Origin: Legionella sheltonii
GTDB taxonomy: Bacteria; Pseudomonadota; Gammaproteobacteria; Legionellales; Legionellaceae
DNA: 64,000 nucleotides
NCBI RefSeq assembly: GCF_026191355.1
Contig: NZ_JAPHOQ010000004.1
Location: 62,001-126,000, forward strand
Reading direction: 5' to 3'
Part shown: piece after piece, positions 10,046-19,629 of the stretch
Layout of the letters: each line of letters opens with the position of its first letter
Numbering within the stretch: position 1 is the first letter of the stretch
The notes under the pieces: model-generated
The model's database searches: none
What the model was told of the DNA's origin: nothing
Seen by the model: the letters and a program-made list of their open reading frames with translations, nothing else
Position numbers and translations under genes: made by a program

Positions 10046-10339
10046 ATGAGCAAAAAAAGAAACTATTACACGGCATCAAAAAAATCAAAGATAGCAGTTG
10101 CGGCAATTGAAGGAAAATTGACTCAGGCTCAACTGACCAGCGAATACGGTGTGCATCCTACCCAAATTAAAGCATGGAAGCAAACAGCATTGCAGGCTAT
10201 TTCAGATGCTTTTTCCAATTCTCATGATAAGGATAAAAAAGAGCAAGCCGAGCTTGTTGGTGCTTTGTATGAGGAAATTGGTCGACTTCAAGCCCAATTA
10301 TCATGGTTAAAAAAAAAGACTGCCACTGAGCTTGGATGA
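10046..10339 (+). CDS. IS3-family transposase OrfA (copy 1)
   Basis: 97-residue DNA-binding half of the transposase. The N-terminal part is a helix-turn-helix of the IS3 OrfA type (LTSEYGVHPTQIKAWKQ near residue 28). The C-terminal part (about 62-90) is a leucine-zipper-like helix. The start has AGAGGAG eight bases upstream. The frame ends in TGA at 10337-10339, overlapping the start of orfB. A run of nine A (10309-10317) near the 3' end is the likely site of a frame change that makes an OrfAB fusion. Confidence 0.93.
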   Translation: MSKKRNYYTASKKSKIAVAAIEGKLTQAQLTSEYGVHPTQIKAWKQTALQAISDAFSNSHDKDKKEQAELVGALYEEIGRLQAQLSWLKKKTATELG

Positions 10340-11177
10340 AAAGCGTAAGCTGATTGATAGCAACGCTGAAATATCAATCCGAGAACAATGCATGCTACTC
10401 GGATTGAGTATTTCCAGTTATTATTACAAAGCGTCTCCTATATCAGCAGAGGACGAGCGGCTCATGGCGCTGTTAGACGAGCATTATCTCCAGTATCCAT
10501 GTGAAGGTAAAGTGAAGCGCGCACAATGGTTGTCCCTTGAAGTTGGCTATCCTGTTGGTAAACGACGCATCAAGAGACTCATGGAGGCTATGGGATTAGA
10601 AACCGTCTACCCAAAGCCAAATACAAGCGTTCCCAATAAAGAGCACACCGTGTACCCCTATCTATTACGTGACATCGATATCACTAAGCCTAATCAGGTC
10701 TGGGCTGCTGATATTACCTACGTGCGTATGAAGGGAGGCCATGTTTACTTGGTTGCCATCATGGACTGGTATAGTCGGTATGTGCTTCAATGGGCGGTGT
10801 CCCCAACATTAGAAGCAGAATTTTGTGTAGAGGCGCTAAAAAACGCGTTATTACAGGGGCGGTGTGATATTTTTAATACCGATCAGGGTGCTCAGTTCAC
10901 GTCTAATGATTGGATCAATACCTTGAAGGCCCACAAAATCTCTATCAGTATGGATGGGCGCGGCCGATACCTCGATAATATTTTCATAGAACGTTTATGG
11001 CGCAGTGTTAAGCAAGAAAAACTCTATCGGTATGATTTCGAAACAATCGAAGAGATAGAGCTGGAATTAGCTGAGTATTTTGAATATTATAACAACCGAA
11101 GACTCCATCAGTCTTTTGGATATTTAACACCAGCTCAAGTGTATTTCGGACACCCTAGTACGGTTTCTAAAACATAG
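10332..11177 (+). CDS. IS3-family transposase OrfB, DDE integrase domain (copy 1)
   Basis: 281-residue catalytic half with the retroviral-integrase-like DDE triad: Asp in WAADITYV, Asp in FNTDQGAQFTS and Glu in FIERLWRSVK. An N-terminal HTH-like segment (ISIREQCMLLGLSISSYY) and the terminal YYNNRRLHQSFGYLTPAQ are typical of IS3 OrfB. The frame is +1 relative to orfA and is open from 10311. The only near start is TTG at 10332, so production as an OrfAB fusion by slippage on the A9 run is more likely than independent initiation. Copy 2 encodes the same protein. Confidence 0.93.
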   Translation: MDEKRKLIDSNAEISIREQCMLLGLSISSYYYKASPISAEDERLMALLDEHYLQYPCEGKVKRAQWLSLEVGYPVGKRRIKRLMEAMGLETVYPKPNTSVPNKEHTVYPYLLRDIDITKPNQVWAADITYVRMKGGHVYLVAIMDWYSRYVLQWAVSPTLEAEFCVEALKNALLQGRCDIFNTDQGAQFTSNDWINTLKAHKISISMDGRGRYLDNIFIERLWRSVKQEKLYRYDFETIEEIELELAEYFEYYNNRRLHQSFGYLTPAQVYFGHPSTVSKT

Positions 11178-11188
11178 TTCGGTGTGTC

Positions 11189-11266
11189 ATGGCTTACCCA
11201 CAGGGTCCACAGGCCTATCCGAGACGATGAAGGCTCTACTGGCCTATGGACTTGTGGATAAGCCAT
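11189..11266. repeat. Imperfect palindrome inside the IS3-family element (copy 1)
   Basis: Arms of about 26 bp (11189-11215 and 11241-11266) pair with few mismatches after orfB, inside the element. One arm contains TTATCCACA on the minus strand (11253-11261), an exact consensus DnaA box. The other arm has TTACCCACA (11194-11202), one base off. The same structure is in copy 2 at 41809-41886. It could be a terminator-like hairpin that protects the transposase from outside transcription, or a host-factor site. Confidence 0.6.
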
Positions 11267-11342
11267 TCTGTGAGAGCAGGAGTTAATAAACCAATTCGGA
11301 ATAGCTCTTATTTTTCCTGAATTTTGTTCCAGATTACCAGAC

Positions 11343-12014
11343 CTAGATTACACCAGGCAAGGGTATATCCCAACATTGCTCTCTGATACGACGAGATAAA
11401 ATTAAATTATAAATCCATGAACGTGCGGCAGAACAATACATCCCTCGTAGAAATCGATCCTTAACTTTATAGCCATGAACAAGCATTTCTTCTGCTTTTA
11501 ACAAATTACCTGCATCTCGACCAAATCGTTGCTCGCCAAAATAATTAGGAACACCTTTCTCTTTAATGCGATCGATACGCTCTAACAAGTCTTCTTTATG
11601 GGAAATTTCGCGCAAACGTACAAGAAAATGATTTCCCGTTAGAAAGCCTGGTCTTAATTTTTTATGATGACGAATGCACTCCAAAACACACCAACCAGGC
11701 CCTGCAAGTTGCGCAACTCCTGGAATTTCTTCACCAGGAGCATGGATACTCAACCATTGAGTGGTTAATGCTTGCCTGTCTTTTAATCCCGCATAGCCAA
11801 TTGACTTGATTGGCTTTTTCAATAGTCTTGCTACTGATTTAACTACTTCTAGGGTTGTTACCCCTTTTTTCTCAATTTTAAGGAGAATATGTTCCCCTGC
11901 CCCAGAAAATGGGCTATCAAAAAATTCATTTACTTGGAAGTCTTCAGGAGTAAATTTAAAATAAGCCGTAGATTTTGGTAATCCATAAGCATATAACCAA
12001 TCTAGAGAATACAT
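11343..12014 (-). pseudogene. truD: truD, 5' fragment (cut off by IS3-family element)
   Basis: N-terminal two thirds of TruD, the tRNA-Glu U13 pseudouridine synthase. It retains the catalytic region [16 protein letters not shown], whose Asp in KDR is the family nucleophile, and the substrate-binding [11 protein letters not shown]. After codon 221 the frame runs into the IS3-family element and stops at a TAG inside its terminal repeat (11345-11343), giving a 223-codon product without the last third of the fold. Loss of activity is likely, since the missing part includes conserved core sequence, but it has not been tested. The intact gene would have been 340 codons, against about 349 in E. coli. 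Confidence 0.92.
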
Positions 12015-12137
12015 ACATCAACCTTTTCTAAATCCATAAATACTTTTATCAAAAAATTGATAAAAAACTATATAATTCAATTAATTTTAAGTGCATACTT
12101 AAAATTAATTTGTAAAATCTATATTAATTGTTACTAA

Positions 12138-13025
12138 ATGGATAGATTAACAATGAATGCAACATTTCCACCAATACGCAAAGCAGTATTTCCCGTTGCC
12201 GGTTTAGGAACTCGATTTTTACCGGCTACAAAAACAGCCCCCAAAGAAATGTTAACTGTAGTTAATAAGCCTTTGATTCAATATGCGGTTGAAGAGGCTT
12301 ATGCAGCAGGCATTCGGCAAATGATTTTCGTAACCTGCCATAACAAACGTGCTATTGAAGATCATTTTGATTTAGCTTATCAATTGGAGAATGAACTGCG
12401 CCTCCATGATAAAAATGAATTATTATCCATCGTACAATCAGTTACACCTTCTGACATGGAATGTTTTTATGTACGCCAGGCAAAACCCCTTGGACTAGGA
12501 CATGCGGTTTTATGTGTTGAAAAAATCGTTTGCAATGAAGCATTTGCTGTCATTCTTGCCGATGATTTAATGTCGAGCACTACACCAGTGATTCAACAAT
12601 TAACGAACATGTATGAGCAATATGGTCATAGTATTGTTGCGGTAGAAAGTATCCCTCAGGAATTAACAGAATGTTATGGTATTATTCAAGGTGCAGAGTG
12701 GGATAAGAACCTTTTAAGTATTCATCATTTAGAAGAAAAACCTAAACCGCATCTTGCTGCATCAAATATTGCCATTGTAGGTCGTTATGTTCTTACCCCA
12801 GGTATTTTTGAACAAATCAGAAAATTACCTCATGTGGAGCATAAAGAAATTCAATTAACTGATGCAATTAATGGTTTGCTAAAAAAAGAAACCGTATTGG
12901 CTCTACCCTATGATGGAAAACGCTACGACTGCGGGAGCGTTCTCGGTTTTCTAAAAGCTAATGTAGATTTAGGAAAAGAGCATCCAACTGAGGGAGAAAA
13001 ATTTTCCAAATGGCTTTTAGCCTAG
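12138..13025 (+). CDS. galU: UTP-glucose-1-phosphate uridylyltransferase GalU
   Basis: Cytoplasmic enzyme that makes UDP-glucose from UTP and glucose-1-phosphate, the donor for cellulose and for surface sugars. The nucleotide-binding signature AGLGTRFLPATKTAPKEM is at residues 21-38, and LEEKPKP and LPYDGKRYDCG follow as in the family. The length of 295 is normal. Two ATGs are possible (12138 and 12153), neither with a clear ribosome binding site. It precedes pgi and bcsC on the same strand, so it probably supplies precursor to the cellulose machinery. Confidence 0.95.
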   Translation: MDRLTMNATFPPIRKAVFPVAGLGTRFLPATKTAPKEMLTVVNKPLIQYAVEEAYAAGIRQMIFVTCHNKRAIEDHFDLAYQLENELRLHDKNELLSIVQSVTPSDMECFYVRQAKPLGLGHAVLCVEKIVCNEAFAVILADDLMSSTTPVIQQLTNMYEQYGHSIVAVESIPQELTECYGIIQGAEWDKNLLSIHHLEEKPKPHLAASNIAIVGRYVLTPGIFEQIRKLPHVEHKEIQLTDAINGLLKKETVLALPYDGKRYDCGSVLGFLKANVDLGKEHPTEGEKFSKWLLA

Positions 13026-13185
13026 ACAGGGCTTGTTTACTTTTCGTTAGCTTGAACCAAAATGGCTTGATTTTCCAATACCGAAGCGCAGCATGCACCC
13101 AGTGGTGAAGAGCGGAAAATAATCAGGACCGTTTGGCCAAGGTATTAGAAAGGGAAACCGTCCCTAATTTGATTGAGATATATAT

Positions 13186-14637
13186 ATGGAACAGCTTACA
13201 AAAATGAATACCTGGAAAAAACTCGAAAAATTCGCCAAAACATACGTTCATCATAATCCAGAAATAAAAAATCATTTTATATCCAATGACAATATTACTC
13301 TGGATTACGGCGGGCAACATGTTAATGCCCAGATTATGGATTCACTTCTTGAGCTTGCGAATGAATGTCATCTGCATGAACATATCAATGCCATGATGAG
13401 TGGAAAATCCATTAACAACACAGAAAATAGGCCAGTCTTACACACAGCTCTTCGTGCCCCAGAAAATAAAGCCATATGGGTTGATGAACATAACGTGATT
13501 CCTGAGGTAGTTAAGGTTCGTAACACAATGAAGGATATCTCCACAAAAATTAGAAACGGAGAATGGCTGGGTTACTCCGGAAAACCTATTACTGATATCG
13601 TTAATATAGGGATTGGTGGTTCCATGCTTGGCCCTTTCTTTTGTATTAATGCATTAAGTGATTACGTCACTGACAAATTAGGCTTTCATTTTATCTCCGA
13701 TATTGACCCTAATGCATTTTCACGTGCTACTGCGAAACTCAATCCTGAGACCACCCTATTTATTATTTCCTCGAAATCGTTTACCACCCCAGAAACCTTA
13801 TCTCATTTCCAAAAGGCTTTGTCGTGGATTAACCAGGATCACTATTTCAATCAGCATTTTATTGCAATCACGTCACAGGTTAAAAAAGCACAAGAAATGG
13901 GTTTTGAAACGATTCTCCCCATCTGGGATTGGGTTGGAGGGCGTTACTCTTTCTGCTCAGCGATTAATTTAATTTCCTGTATTGCCGTTGGTTTTGATAA
14001 TTTTTCAGAAATCCTTAACGGAGCATACAGCATGGATGTGCATTTTTGCACTGAGCATTTTGAAAAAAACCTACCTGTTTTTATGGCTCTAGTAGGTATA
14101 TGGAATATTAATTTTTTAAACATTAATAACTTGCTGGTTATGACTTATTCCCAAGATTTACAACACTTTGTTCCTTATCTCCAGCAACTGGACATGGAAA
14201 GTAATGGAAAGTCGATAAACAAACAAGGCCGTAGAGTAGATTATGCAACAGGCCCCATCATTTGGGGGGGACTAGGTAATCACGCGCAACACAGTTACTA
14301 TCAGCTGTTGTGCCAAGGAACTCATAAAATTGCAGCTGATTTAATTTGTCTTCGTAGTTTTGATGACGATGTAATCAATAAAATATGTCGAGCCCACAAG
14401 GAAGTTTTAACAAAAGGCGGGAATCATAGCGAGAATCCTCATAGTTATATTCCTGGGGAAATACCCGTAAATCTTCTCTGTTTGAACGATTGCTCTCCAA
14501 GAACTCTTGGCTCATTGATTGCTTTATACGAGCATAAAATTTTTGTTCAAGGCGTGATTTGGAATATTAATTCATTTGATCAGCCTGGGGTTGAGAGTTC
14601 TAAAGAAATAATTCGACAAAATAATTGGATTACCTAA
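13186..14637 (+). CDS. pgi: Glucose-6-phosphate isomerase Pgi
   Basis: Cytoplasmic enzyme interconverting glucose-6-phosphate and fructose-6-phosphate. Family signatures are visible: NIGIGGSMLGP near residue 140 (sugar-phosphate binding), WDWVGGRYSFCSA near residue 246, and the C-terminal GVIWNINSFDQPGVESSK. At 483 residues it is shorter than the E. coli enzyme (549) but complete in motifs. The stop overlaps the bcsC start as TAATG, so the two are translationally coupled. With galU upstream, the group channels hexose phosphate to UDP-glucose and cellulose export. Phosphoglucomutase, needed to link the two steps, is not in the window. Confidence 0.95.
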   Translation: MEQLTKMNTWKKLEKFAKTYVHHNPEIKNHFISNDNITLDYGGQHVNAQIMDSLLELANECHLHEHINAMMSGKSINNTENRPVLHTALRAPENKAIWVDEHNVIPEVVKVRNTMKDISTKIRNGEWLGYSGKPITDIVNIGIGGSMLGPFFCINALSDYVTDKLGFHFISDIDPNAFSRATAKLNPETTLFIISSKSFTTPETLSHFQKALSWINQDHYFNQHFIAITSQVKKAQEMGFETILPIWDWVGGRYSFCSAINLISCIAVGFDNFSEILNGAYSMDVHFCTEHFEKNLPVFMALVGIWNINFLNINNLLVMTYSQDLQHFVPYLQQLDMESNGKSINKQGRRVDYATGPIIWGGLGNHAQHSYYQLLCQGTHKIAADLICLRSFDDDVINKICRAHKEVLTKGGNHSENPHSYIPGEIPVNLLCLNDCSPRTLGSLIALYEHKIFVQGVIWNINSFDQPGVESSKEIIRQNNWIT

Positions 14638-17600
14638 TGTCTAGAGGCAGATTCGGTTTATTATTGTTTAGCTTCATAGCTTTTAAAGCTGTTGCTGACG
14701 ATTTTAACCCGAAACAAATGTTATTAGATCAAGTCATTTGGGGCGAAACCTATTACCGGGATGATTTTGTTAAGAATTCACTGGAGCGATTACAATTAAT
14801 CGCTCCTAATGATCCCGAGGTTCTCGCTGCACGGATTAGGCTTGCAATAAGACAAAAAAATTTGGTTTTAGCGGAGGAATTGCTTGATGAATTAAAACAA
14901 AAAGCACCTAATTCAGAAGCTTACAAACAAGCCAATATGAGTTTACTTCTAACTCAGCCTACCGCCAAACAAAAACTCCAGCAAGCAAGAATAATGGCAC
15001 TGTCTGGGCATCTGAGTTCAGCAAAAGCTCAATATGATGCGCTTTTCCATGGTGATTTCCCCACCCTGGAATTAAGTTCTGAATATTGGCGCCTCGTTTC
15101 CTACATTCCTACAGAGCGTCAAAATGCATTCAACCATTTGCAAACACTCTATAATTTTTTAAATCTTCATAAAATTTATTCTAACAATAACAATCAAGAC
15201 AATTGGACTTATGGACTCAAAGAAAGGCTTTCAGGATTATGGGTAGCCAGTGGAGATGCCGCATTTCGAACAGGTAATATGGATTTGGCGCAAAAAAAAT
15301 ATCAGCAGGCCATTCTCTTGGATCACACAAATTATTATGCTTGGGTTGGAATAGGTGAAGTAGCATTTGCTCGCAAAAATTTTGTTGATGCTGAAAAAGC
15401 ATACAAACAAGCTTTGCTCGTTAGTCCTGGTAAGAGTAGCGCCGTTTATGGACTTTTAGGAATCTATAAACGTCAATCCTTGAAAAAAGCACTGGATTAC
15501 CTCAATAGTTTACCGGACGATTTGAAAAGTAAATTTAATGATGCGCGACGCAGTTTAGAGAGTTCCATGCTACAAGAGCAAGCGGATCAATTTGCCAGAA
15601 AAAATCAATGGCAAAGAGCAATCGAAAAGTACAGCCAGGCAGAAAACCTCGATCCCAATGATGTATGGTTAACTTACCATTTCGCATTAGCATTGAATCA
15701 TGTAGGCAATTTTAAAAAAGCAAATGACCTGTTTCAGAAGTTGAACTCGAAACAAACAAAAGATCCGACTCGGGCATATGCTTATGCGCTTTACTTATCA
15801 AGTATCGACAAGCTACAACAAGCACTGGACCAACTTCATACCATTCCGCAAAAACAATGGAATGAAGGCATGCGTCAAATGGCACAACGTCTGACTACCG
15901 AATTGATTTTACAACATGCACAAAAATTGCGAGATGATGGAGATAAACAAGCTGCAATCGCCTATTTAATGCATCAAACCCAAACTACACCCATCAAGCT
16001 AACCTTGGCTGATTGGGCTTTTAATGATGGGGCATTTACAGCAGCCTTGAATTATTATCAGGACGTCAAAACCCATGAACCACTTAATACTGATGCCAAC
16101 TTGGGGGTTATTGAATCGCTAATTGCTATGGGAGACAAGAAAAAAGCCCATCAATTGCTGGAAGAACAGCAAAAAATAAAATTAACATACAATTATAACA
16201 TGCAAAGAAGATTAGCAAATGCATGGAATGCAGTAGGCTATCCACAAAAAGCATTACCTATTTTTAATCGGCTTAAACGAGAAAATGTCAATGCCGCCCC
16301 TAGTCAAGATAGCGCCCTCATATTTCGTGATGCGGCACGTTTAGAGACTCAACTTCGTATGCCTAAACTGGCTCAAGAAGATTACAAAAAAGCGATGGTT
16401 GAAAGTGATATTACATCGGTTTGGCCTGCCAGCAATGATTATTATACTTTATTGACCCGCAATCAAGCAGGAGACGATTGGCTTAAACGCAGCATTAGGT
16501 CTGATGCAGGCCTTCTTTATCAACAACAAGAAACACGCATTACAATCGATCAAGATTACTGGCGGCTAACAGGTAACGCTGGAACCTCTGATCTACGGGC
16601 TGAAGATACCATAGCCCAAGCAGATTGGGGCTACGCAAACGGACGCGCATTTTTTAGAACGGATACGGTTAGTTTGGGTGCAGGAAGTTTTACTACAGTT
16701 AATGGCTTGTATTTTGACGACTTTGGAACGTGTAATATTAACGGCTGCTCAACCGGCATAGCGCAAAAAACAAACGGAGTCAGCTTTGATGGAGGATGGC
16801 AAAATCGGGTTTGGGGATTCGATGCGGGCGCAACCCCGATAGGATTCCCTGTGAATAATTTCATTGGTGGTATCAATTACAGCGGTGAAATAAATCATAT
16901 TGGCTGGACAATCACAGCGTCACAACGCCCCATGACCAACTCGTTACTTTCTTTTGCAGGTGCAAAAGATCCAAATACAGGAGTCGTATGGGGAGGAGTT
17001 GTAGCCACAGGACTTACCTTATCACTAAGTTATGATCGGGGTGAAGCAAACGGTTTGTGGGCTAATATCATTGGCAGTGAATTAACTGGGAAAAATGTAC
17101 CGTCGAATCAGCGCATTCTTCTTATCGATGGTTATTATTACAAACTCATCAATGAAGACAATCGCCGTTTTATCATTGGACTCAATAATATGGTTTGGCA
17201 CTATGATAAAAACCTATACGGTTTTAATCTTGGGCAAGCAGGATATTTTAGCCCAGATTTCTACTTGTCGTTCACCATTCCAATTGATTACCGCAAACGA
17301 ACAGCAAACTGGTCTTATGAATTAGGTGGCACTGTAACCTGGTCGTATGATACTACTAAAAATCTATTGGCATACCCATTACCAAACCTTATTCCAAATT
17401 TTAACAGTTCACAAAACTCCATCCAAACAGGTGGTAATGGTACGGGCTATGGTTATTCTTTGCTTGCATTGATAGAACGTCGACTTGGTTCACATTTTGT
17501 AGTCGGAGGAATGGTAGATATTCAACGCTCAACAGACTATACTCCAAGCCATCTCTCTCTGTTCCTTCGTTATTCATTTGAAGGATGGATGGGGGATATG

Positions 17601-17645
17601 GACATGCCTATCATCCCCTTAGTACCCTATTCTAATTTCAGATAA
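14637..17645 (+). CDS. bcsC: Cellulose synthase outer-membrane/TPR subunit BcsC
   Basis: 1002-residue export subunit. An N-terminal signal peptide (FGLLLFSFIAFKAVADD) is followed by about 600 residues of tetratricopeptide repeats (for example DAAFRTGNMDLAQKKYQQAI and IGEVAFARKNFVDAEKAYKQ) that lie in the periplasm. A C-terminal part of about 350 residues is rich in alternating aromatic strands and ends in FLRYSF then NFR, the BcsC beta-barrel that lets the glucan cross the outer membrane. An in-frame TTG twelve bases earlier lies inside pgi. The ATG at 14637, overlapping the pgi stop, puts the signal peptide at the true N-terminus. It is apart from the bcsRQABZ operon, which is unusual. Confidence 0.92.
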   Translation: MSRGRFGLLLFSFIAFKAVADDFNPKQMLLDQVIWGETYYRDDFVKNSLERLQLIAPNDPEVLAARIRLAIRQKNLVLAEELLDELKQKAPNSEAYKQANMSLLLTQPTAKQKLQQARIMALSGHLSSAKAQYDALFHGDFPTLELSSEYWRLVSYIPTERQNAFNHLQTLYNFLNLHKIYSNNNNQDNWTYGLKERLSGLWVASGDAAFRTGNMDLAQKKYQQAILLDHTNYYAWVGIGEVAFARKNFVDAEKAYKQALLVSPGKSSAVYGLLGIYKRQSLKKALDYLNSLPDDLKSKFNDARRSLESSMLQEQADQFARKNQWQRAIEKYSQAENLDPNDVWLTYHFALALNHVGNFKKANDLFQKLNSKQTKDPTRAYAYALYLSSIDKLQQALDQLHTIPQKQWNEGMRQMAQRLTTELILQHAQKLRDDGDKQAAIAYLMHQTQTTPIKLTLADWAFNDGAFTAALNYYQDVKTHEPLNTDANLGVIESLIAMGDKKKAHQLLEEQQKIKLTYNYNMQRRLANAWNAVGYPQKALPIFNRLKRENVNAAPSQDSALIFRDAARLETQLRMPKLAQEDYKKAMVESDITSVWPASNDYYTLLTRNQAGDDWLKRSIRSDAGLLYQQQETRITIDQDYWRLTGNAGTSDLRAEDTIAQADWGYANGRAFFRTDTVSLGAGSFTTVNGLYFDDFGTCNINGCSTGIAQKTNGVSFDGGWQNRVWGFDAGATPIGFPVNNFIGGINYSGEINHIGWTITASQRPMTNSLLSFAGAKDPNTGVVWGGVVATGLTLSLSYDRGEANGLWANIIGSELTGKNVPSNQRILLIDGYYYKLINEDNRRFIIGLNNMVWHYDKNLYGFNLGQAGYFSPDFYLSFTIPIDYRKRTANWSYELGGTVTWSYDTTKNLLAYPLPNLIPNFNSSQNSIQTGGNGTGYGYSLLALIERRLGSHFVVGGMVDIQRSTDYTPSHLSLFLRYSFEGWMGDMDMPIIPLVPYSNFR

Positions 17646-17745
17646 AGTGAGTTACATATTGAGTCATCTGACGAAATCCAGATAAATTTCTGCCGTGAGA
17701 AAAAAGCACTGACGTTCACCTAAGAAACACAATGATATTAGAAAA

Positions 17746-19410
17746 TCACTCAGGATAAGGCACCCAATCACTGTCACCTTTTAATAAAATATAAAATTTG
17801 CCTTGATATTTCATTACAGTAACGCCCTCATTAGATGAAACAAAGGCTGTTTGGGGTAAGTTTTTTGTTATTGTTTCTAAATTAACATTATCCTGATTAA
17901 ATAACTTTCCATCAACCAAGCGAGCCATTAACTCTGAAACAGCTAGATAGCTACTGGGTTCATTGATTTGAATTGGGGCTGGCTTTGTTTTCAAACCAAT
18001 AAATTTAATTCCAACAGGAATGTGCGTAATACTCGGGCTGGGGATATCACGTAAGCCTGGCATTTGTAATTTATCACCCACAAGGTTGGCTCCATGTTCG
18101 GGAATAAAGACAACCACTGCTTTACGACCTGCTTTCTCTAATGCAGTAAAGAAGTTCATTGTTTGATCTAAAAGTCTTTGCGCCCGCGGTGCATAAGGTG
18201 CAGGTGTATTATTGCCAATATAAGTATTGCCATCATGGAGAGAAATTTCATTGTAATAGGTAACACTGCGTTTTTGTTCTGACGTGTCTTGTTGTTTAAG
18301 CCAGCGCTCGAGTAATTGCCCATCATCTGAAAGTAATTTTCCATCAAATGAAACAAGATCAGGAGAAATACCTGCTCTCGGTAGCATCGATACATCATCT
18401 AAGCCACCATATTTTTTAATCTCTCCGATAAAATCACCAAATAATCCCTCATGGTCAAGCATAAACTCCGGAGAAAATCCAAGTTTAGCCAAGTTATCCA
18501 AAATATAACAATAAGGAGCTACAGGCTTATAAAGATCAGCATGGGGTGTTTGGCCGCAGCTCGCACGTAATAAACGAATCGCTGCAGGACCACTATATGA
18601 TGCGGCTGAATTGAACTGATTAAACAAAATATCAAATTTGCTCCATATGGGATGATTTCTTAAATGAGACGCATCGATATCTGCCCAGGCAAGAGAACAA
18701 ATTTGAATAAACATGATATCAAAAGGCTGAGCATCAGCAGAAAGAGCGCTGGGAAAAATAGTTCGTAAACCTTTTTGCTGCGCATAAAATTGATTCAGAT
18801 AAGCATTAAGATTCTCATTAGTTGGGGGCAAATTGCTGTTCAGCTCTATTTCACCTGAGTTATTCTCCAACTTAGTTGAGTTAGTCTCCACCTTAGTTTG
18901 TTGATTATTAGCAACCATTCTATTTTGTACGGGCAGAAGATTAATGGACGGCCCCATTAGCGTGATGATGTTTAACCAAGTGAGTGCAATCACTGTAAAC
19001 GTGGTTATTCGAATCCATTGCGAAAGAAACAGATATGCTACTAATAATACAAAAGCCATACCTATGAGTTCCCAATTAAGAAATCGATTGACTAACTCAA
19101 GAAGATAGCCAGAGCTAAAAGCAAAAAGATTAGTGCCTTGACCAGTAATGGTACTTATTCCAGGCAGCCAGGTATCATGATAAAACACCACAAAACCTAT
19201 TGGAATGGCGATCCAGTTACGACAACGATGAAGGAAATTTGAAGGCAACGGAAAAAGTAAAAAAGCTAAAAAAACTAAATTAATAAAAGGATGAAAATTT
19301 AAATATCCAGCCCATAAAAGTGCAAATTTCACCAAAAAATAATAGTTCCACCCATCAATATCTCGCCACCTGACATAAGTTTTTTGTTGTATTTGTACTG
19401 TGTCCGTCAT
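17746..19410 (-). CDS. bcsG: Cellulose phosphoethanolamine transferase BcsG
   Basis: Inner-membrane enzyme that adds phosphoethanolamine to cellulose in the periplasm. The N-terminus opens with VRWRDIDGWNYYFLVKFAL, typical of BcsG, followed by about five membrane helices (residues 20-165). The periplasmic domain carries the expected catalytic residues: Cys in IQICSLAWAD, the nucleophile Ser in RLLRASCGQTP, His in SLHDGN and Glu-His in IPEHGAN. The length of 554 agrees with E. coli. It faces bcsC across a 100-bp gap. No bcsE or bcsF, its usual partners, is visible, so the modification may be regulated differently or those genes lie elsewhere. Confidence 0.9.
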   Translation of the reverse strand: MTDTVQIQQKTYVRWRDIDGWNYYFLVKFALLWAGYLNFHPFINLVFLAFLLFPLPSNFLHRCRNWIAIPIGFVVFYHDTWLPGISTITGQGTNLFAFSSGYLLELVNRFLNWELIGMAFVLLVAYLFLSQWIRITTFTVIALTWLNIITLMGPSINLLPVQNRMVANNQQTKVETNSTKLENNSGEIELNSNLPPTNENLNAYLNQFYAQQKGLRTIFPSALSADAQPFDIMFIQICSLAWADIDASHLRNHPIWSKFDILFNQFNSAASYSGPAAIRLLRASCGQTPHADLYKPVAPYCYILDNLAKLGFSPEFMLDHEGLFGDFIGEIKKYGGLDDVSMLPRAGISPDLVSFDGKLLSDDGQLLERWLKQQDTSEQKRSVTYYNEISLHDGNTYIGNNTPAPYAPRAQRLLDQTMNFFTALEKAGRKAVVVFIPEHGANLVGDKLQMPGLRDIPSPSITHIPVGIKFIGLKTKPAPIQINEPSSYLAVSELMARLVDGKLFNQDNVNLETITKNLPQTAFVSSNEGVTVMKYQGKFYILLKGDSDWVPYPE

Positions 19411-19629
19411 TATTATTTCTTGTCCGTAATAATCAATATGGTTCTATAATCTGGAGCATCAATACCCTACCAATACTGAGAGGAGAATTGATTTTTTAAT
19501 TTTCAGTGTAACAGGATACATAATATATTCAATGTATTGTATTTATTTTTCAGAACCGATTTCGTCTCGTTTCTTGACATCACCCTATCCATCTTGGTAT
19601 TTTGTAGAAAATTCAAATTATAAGACAAT

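Larger units (their letters stand above)
9970..11350 (+). mobile_element. IS3-family insertion sequence, copy 1 (1381 bp)
   Basis: Complete element with overlapping orfA and orfB. Its limits come from comparison with copy 2 at 40590-41970: the two match from the T of TGATATAGG to CCTAGATTA and diverge on both sides. The ends form an imperfect inverted repeat of about 52 bp; TGATATAGG faces TAATCTAGG, and the inner 12 bases TAAGAGCTATTC are identical. The target duplication is 3 bp, CAC (9967-9969 and 11351-11353), as usual for IS3. It lies inside truD, in the opposite orientation. I saw no base difference from copy 2. The group within IS3 is not assigned. Confidence 0.95.

Noticed and set aside
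10318-10329. -1 frameshift to fuse OrfA and OrfB
   Set aside because: A -1 shift reaches TGA at 10327-10329; only the +1 frame opens orfB.
14625-14637. TTG start for bcsC four codons upstream
   Set aside because: It lies inside pgi and would hide the signal peptide behind extra residues. The ATG at 14637 overlaps the pgi stop.
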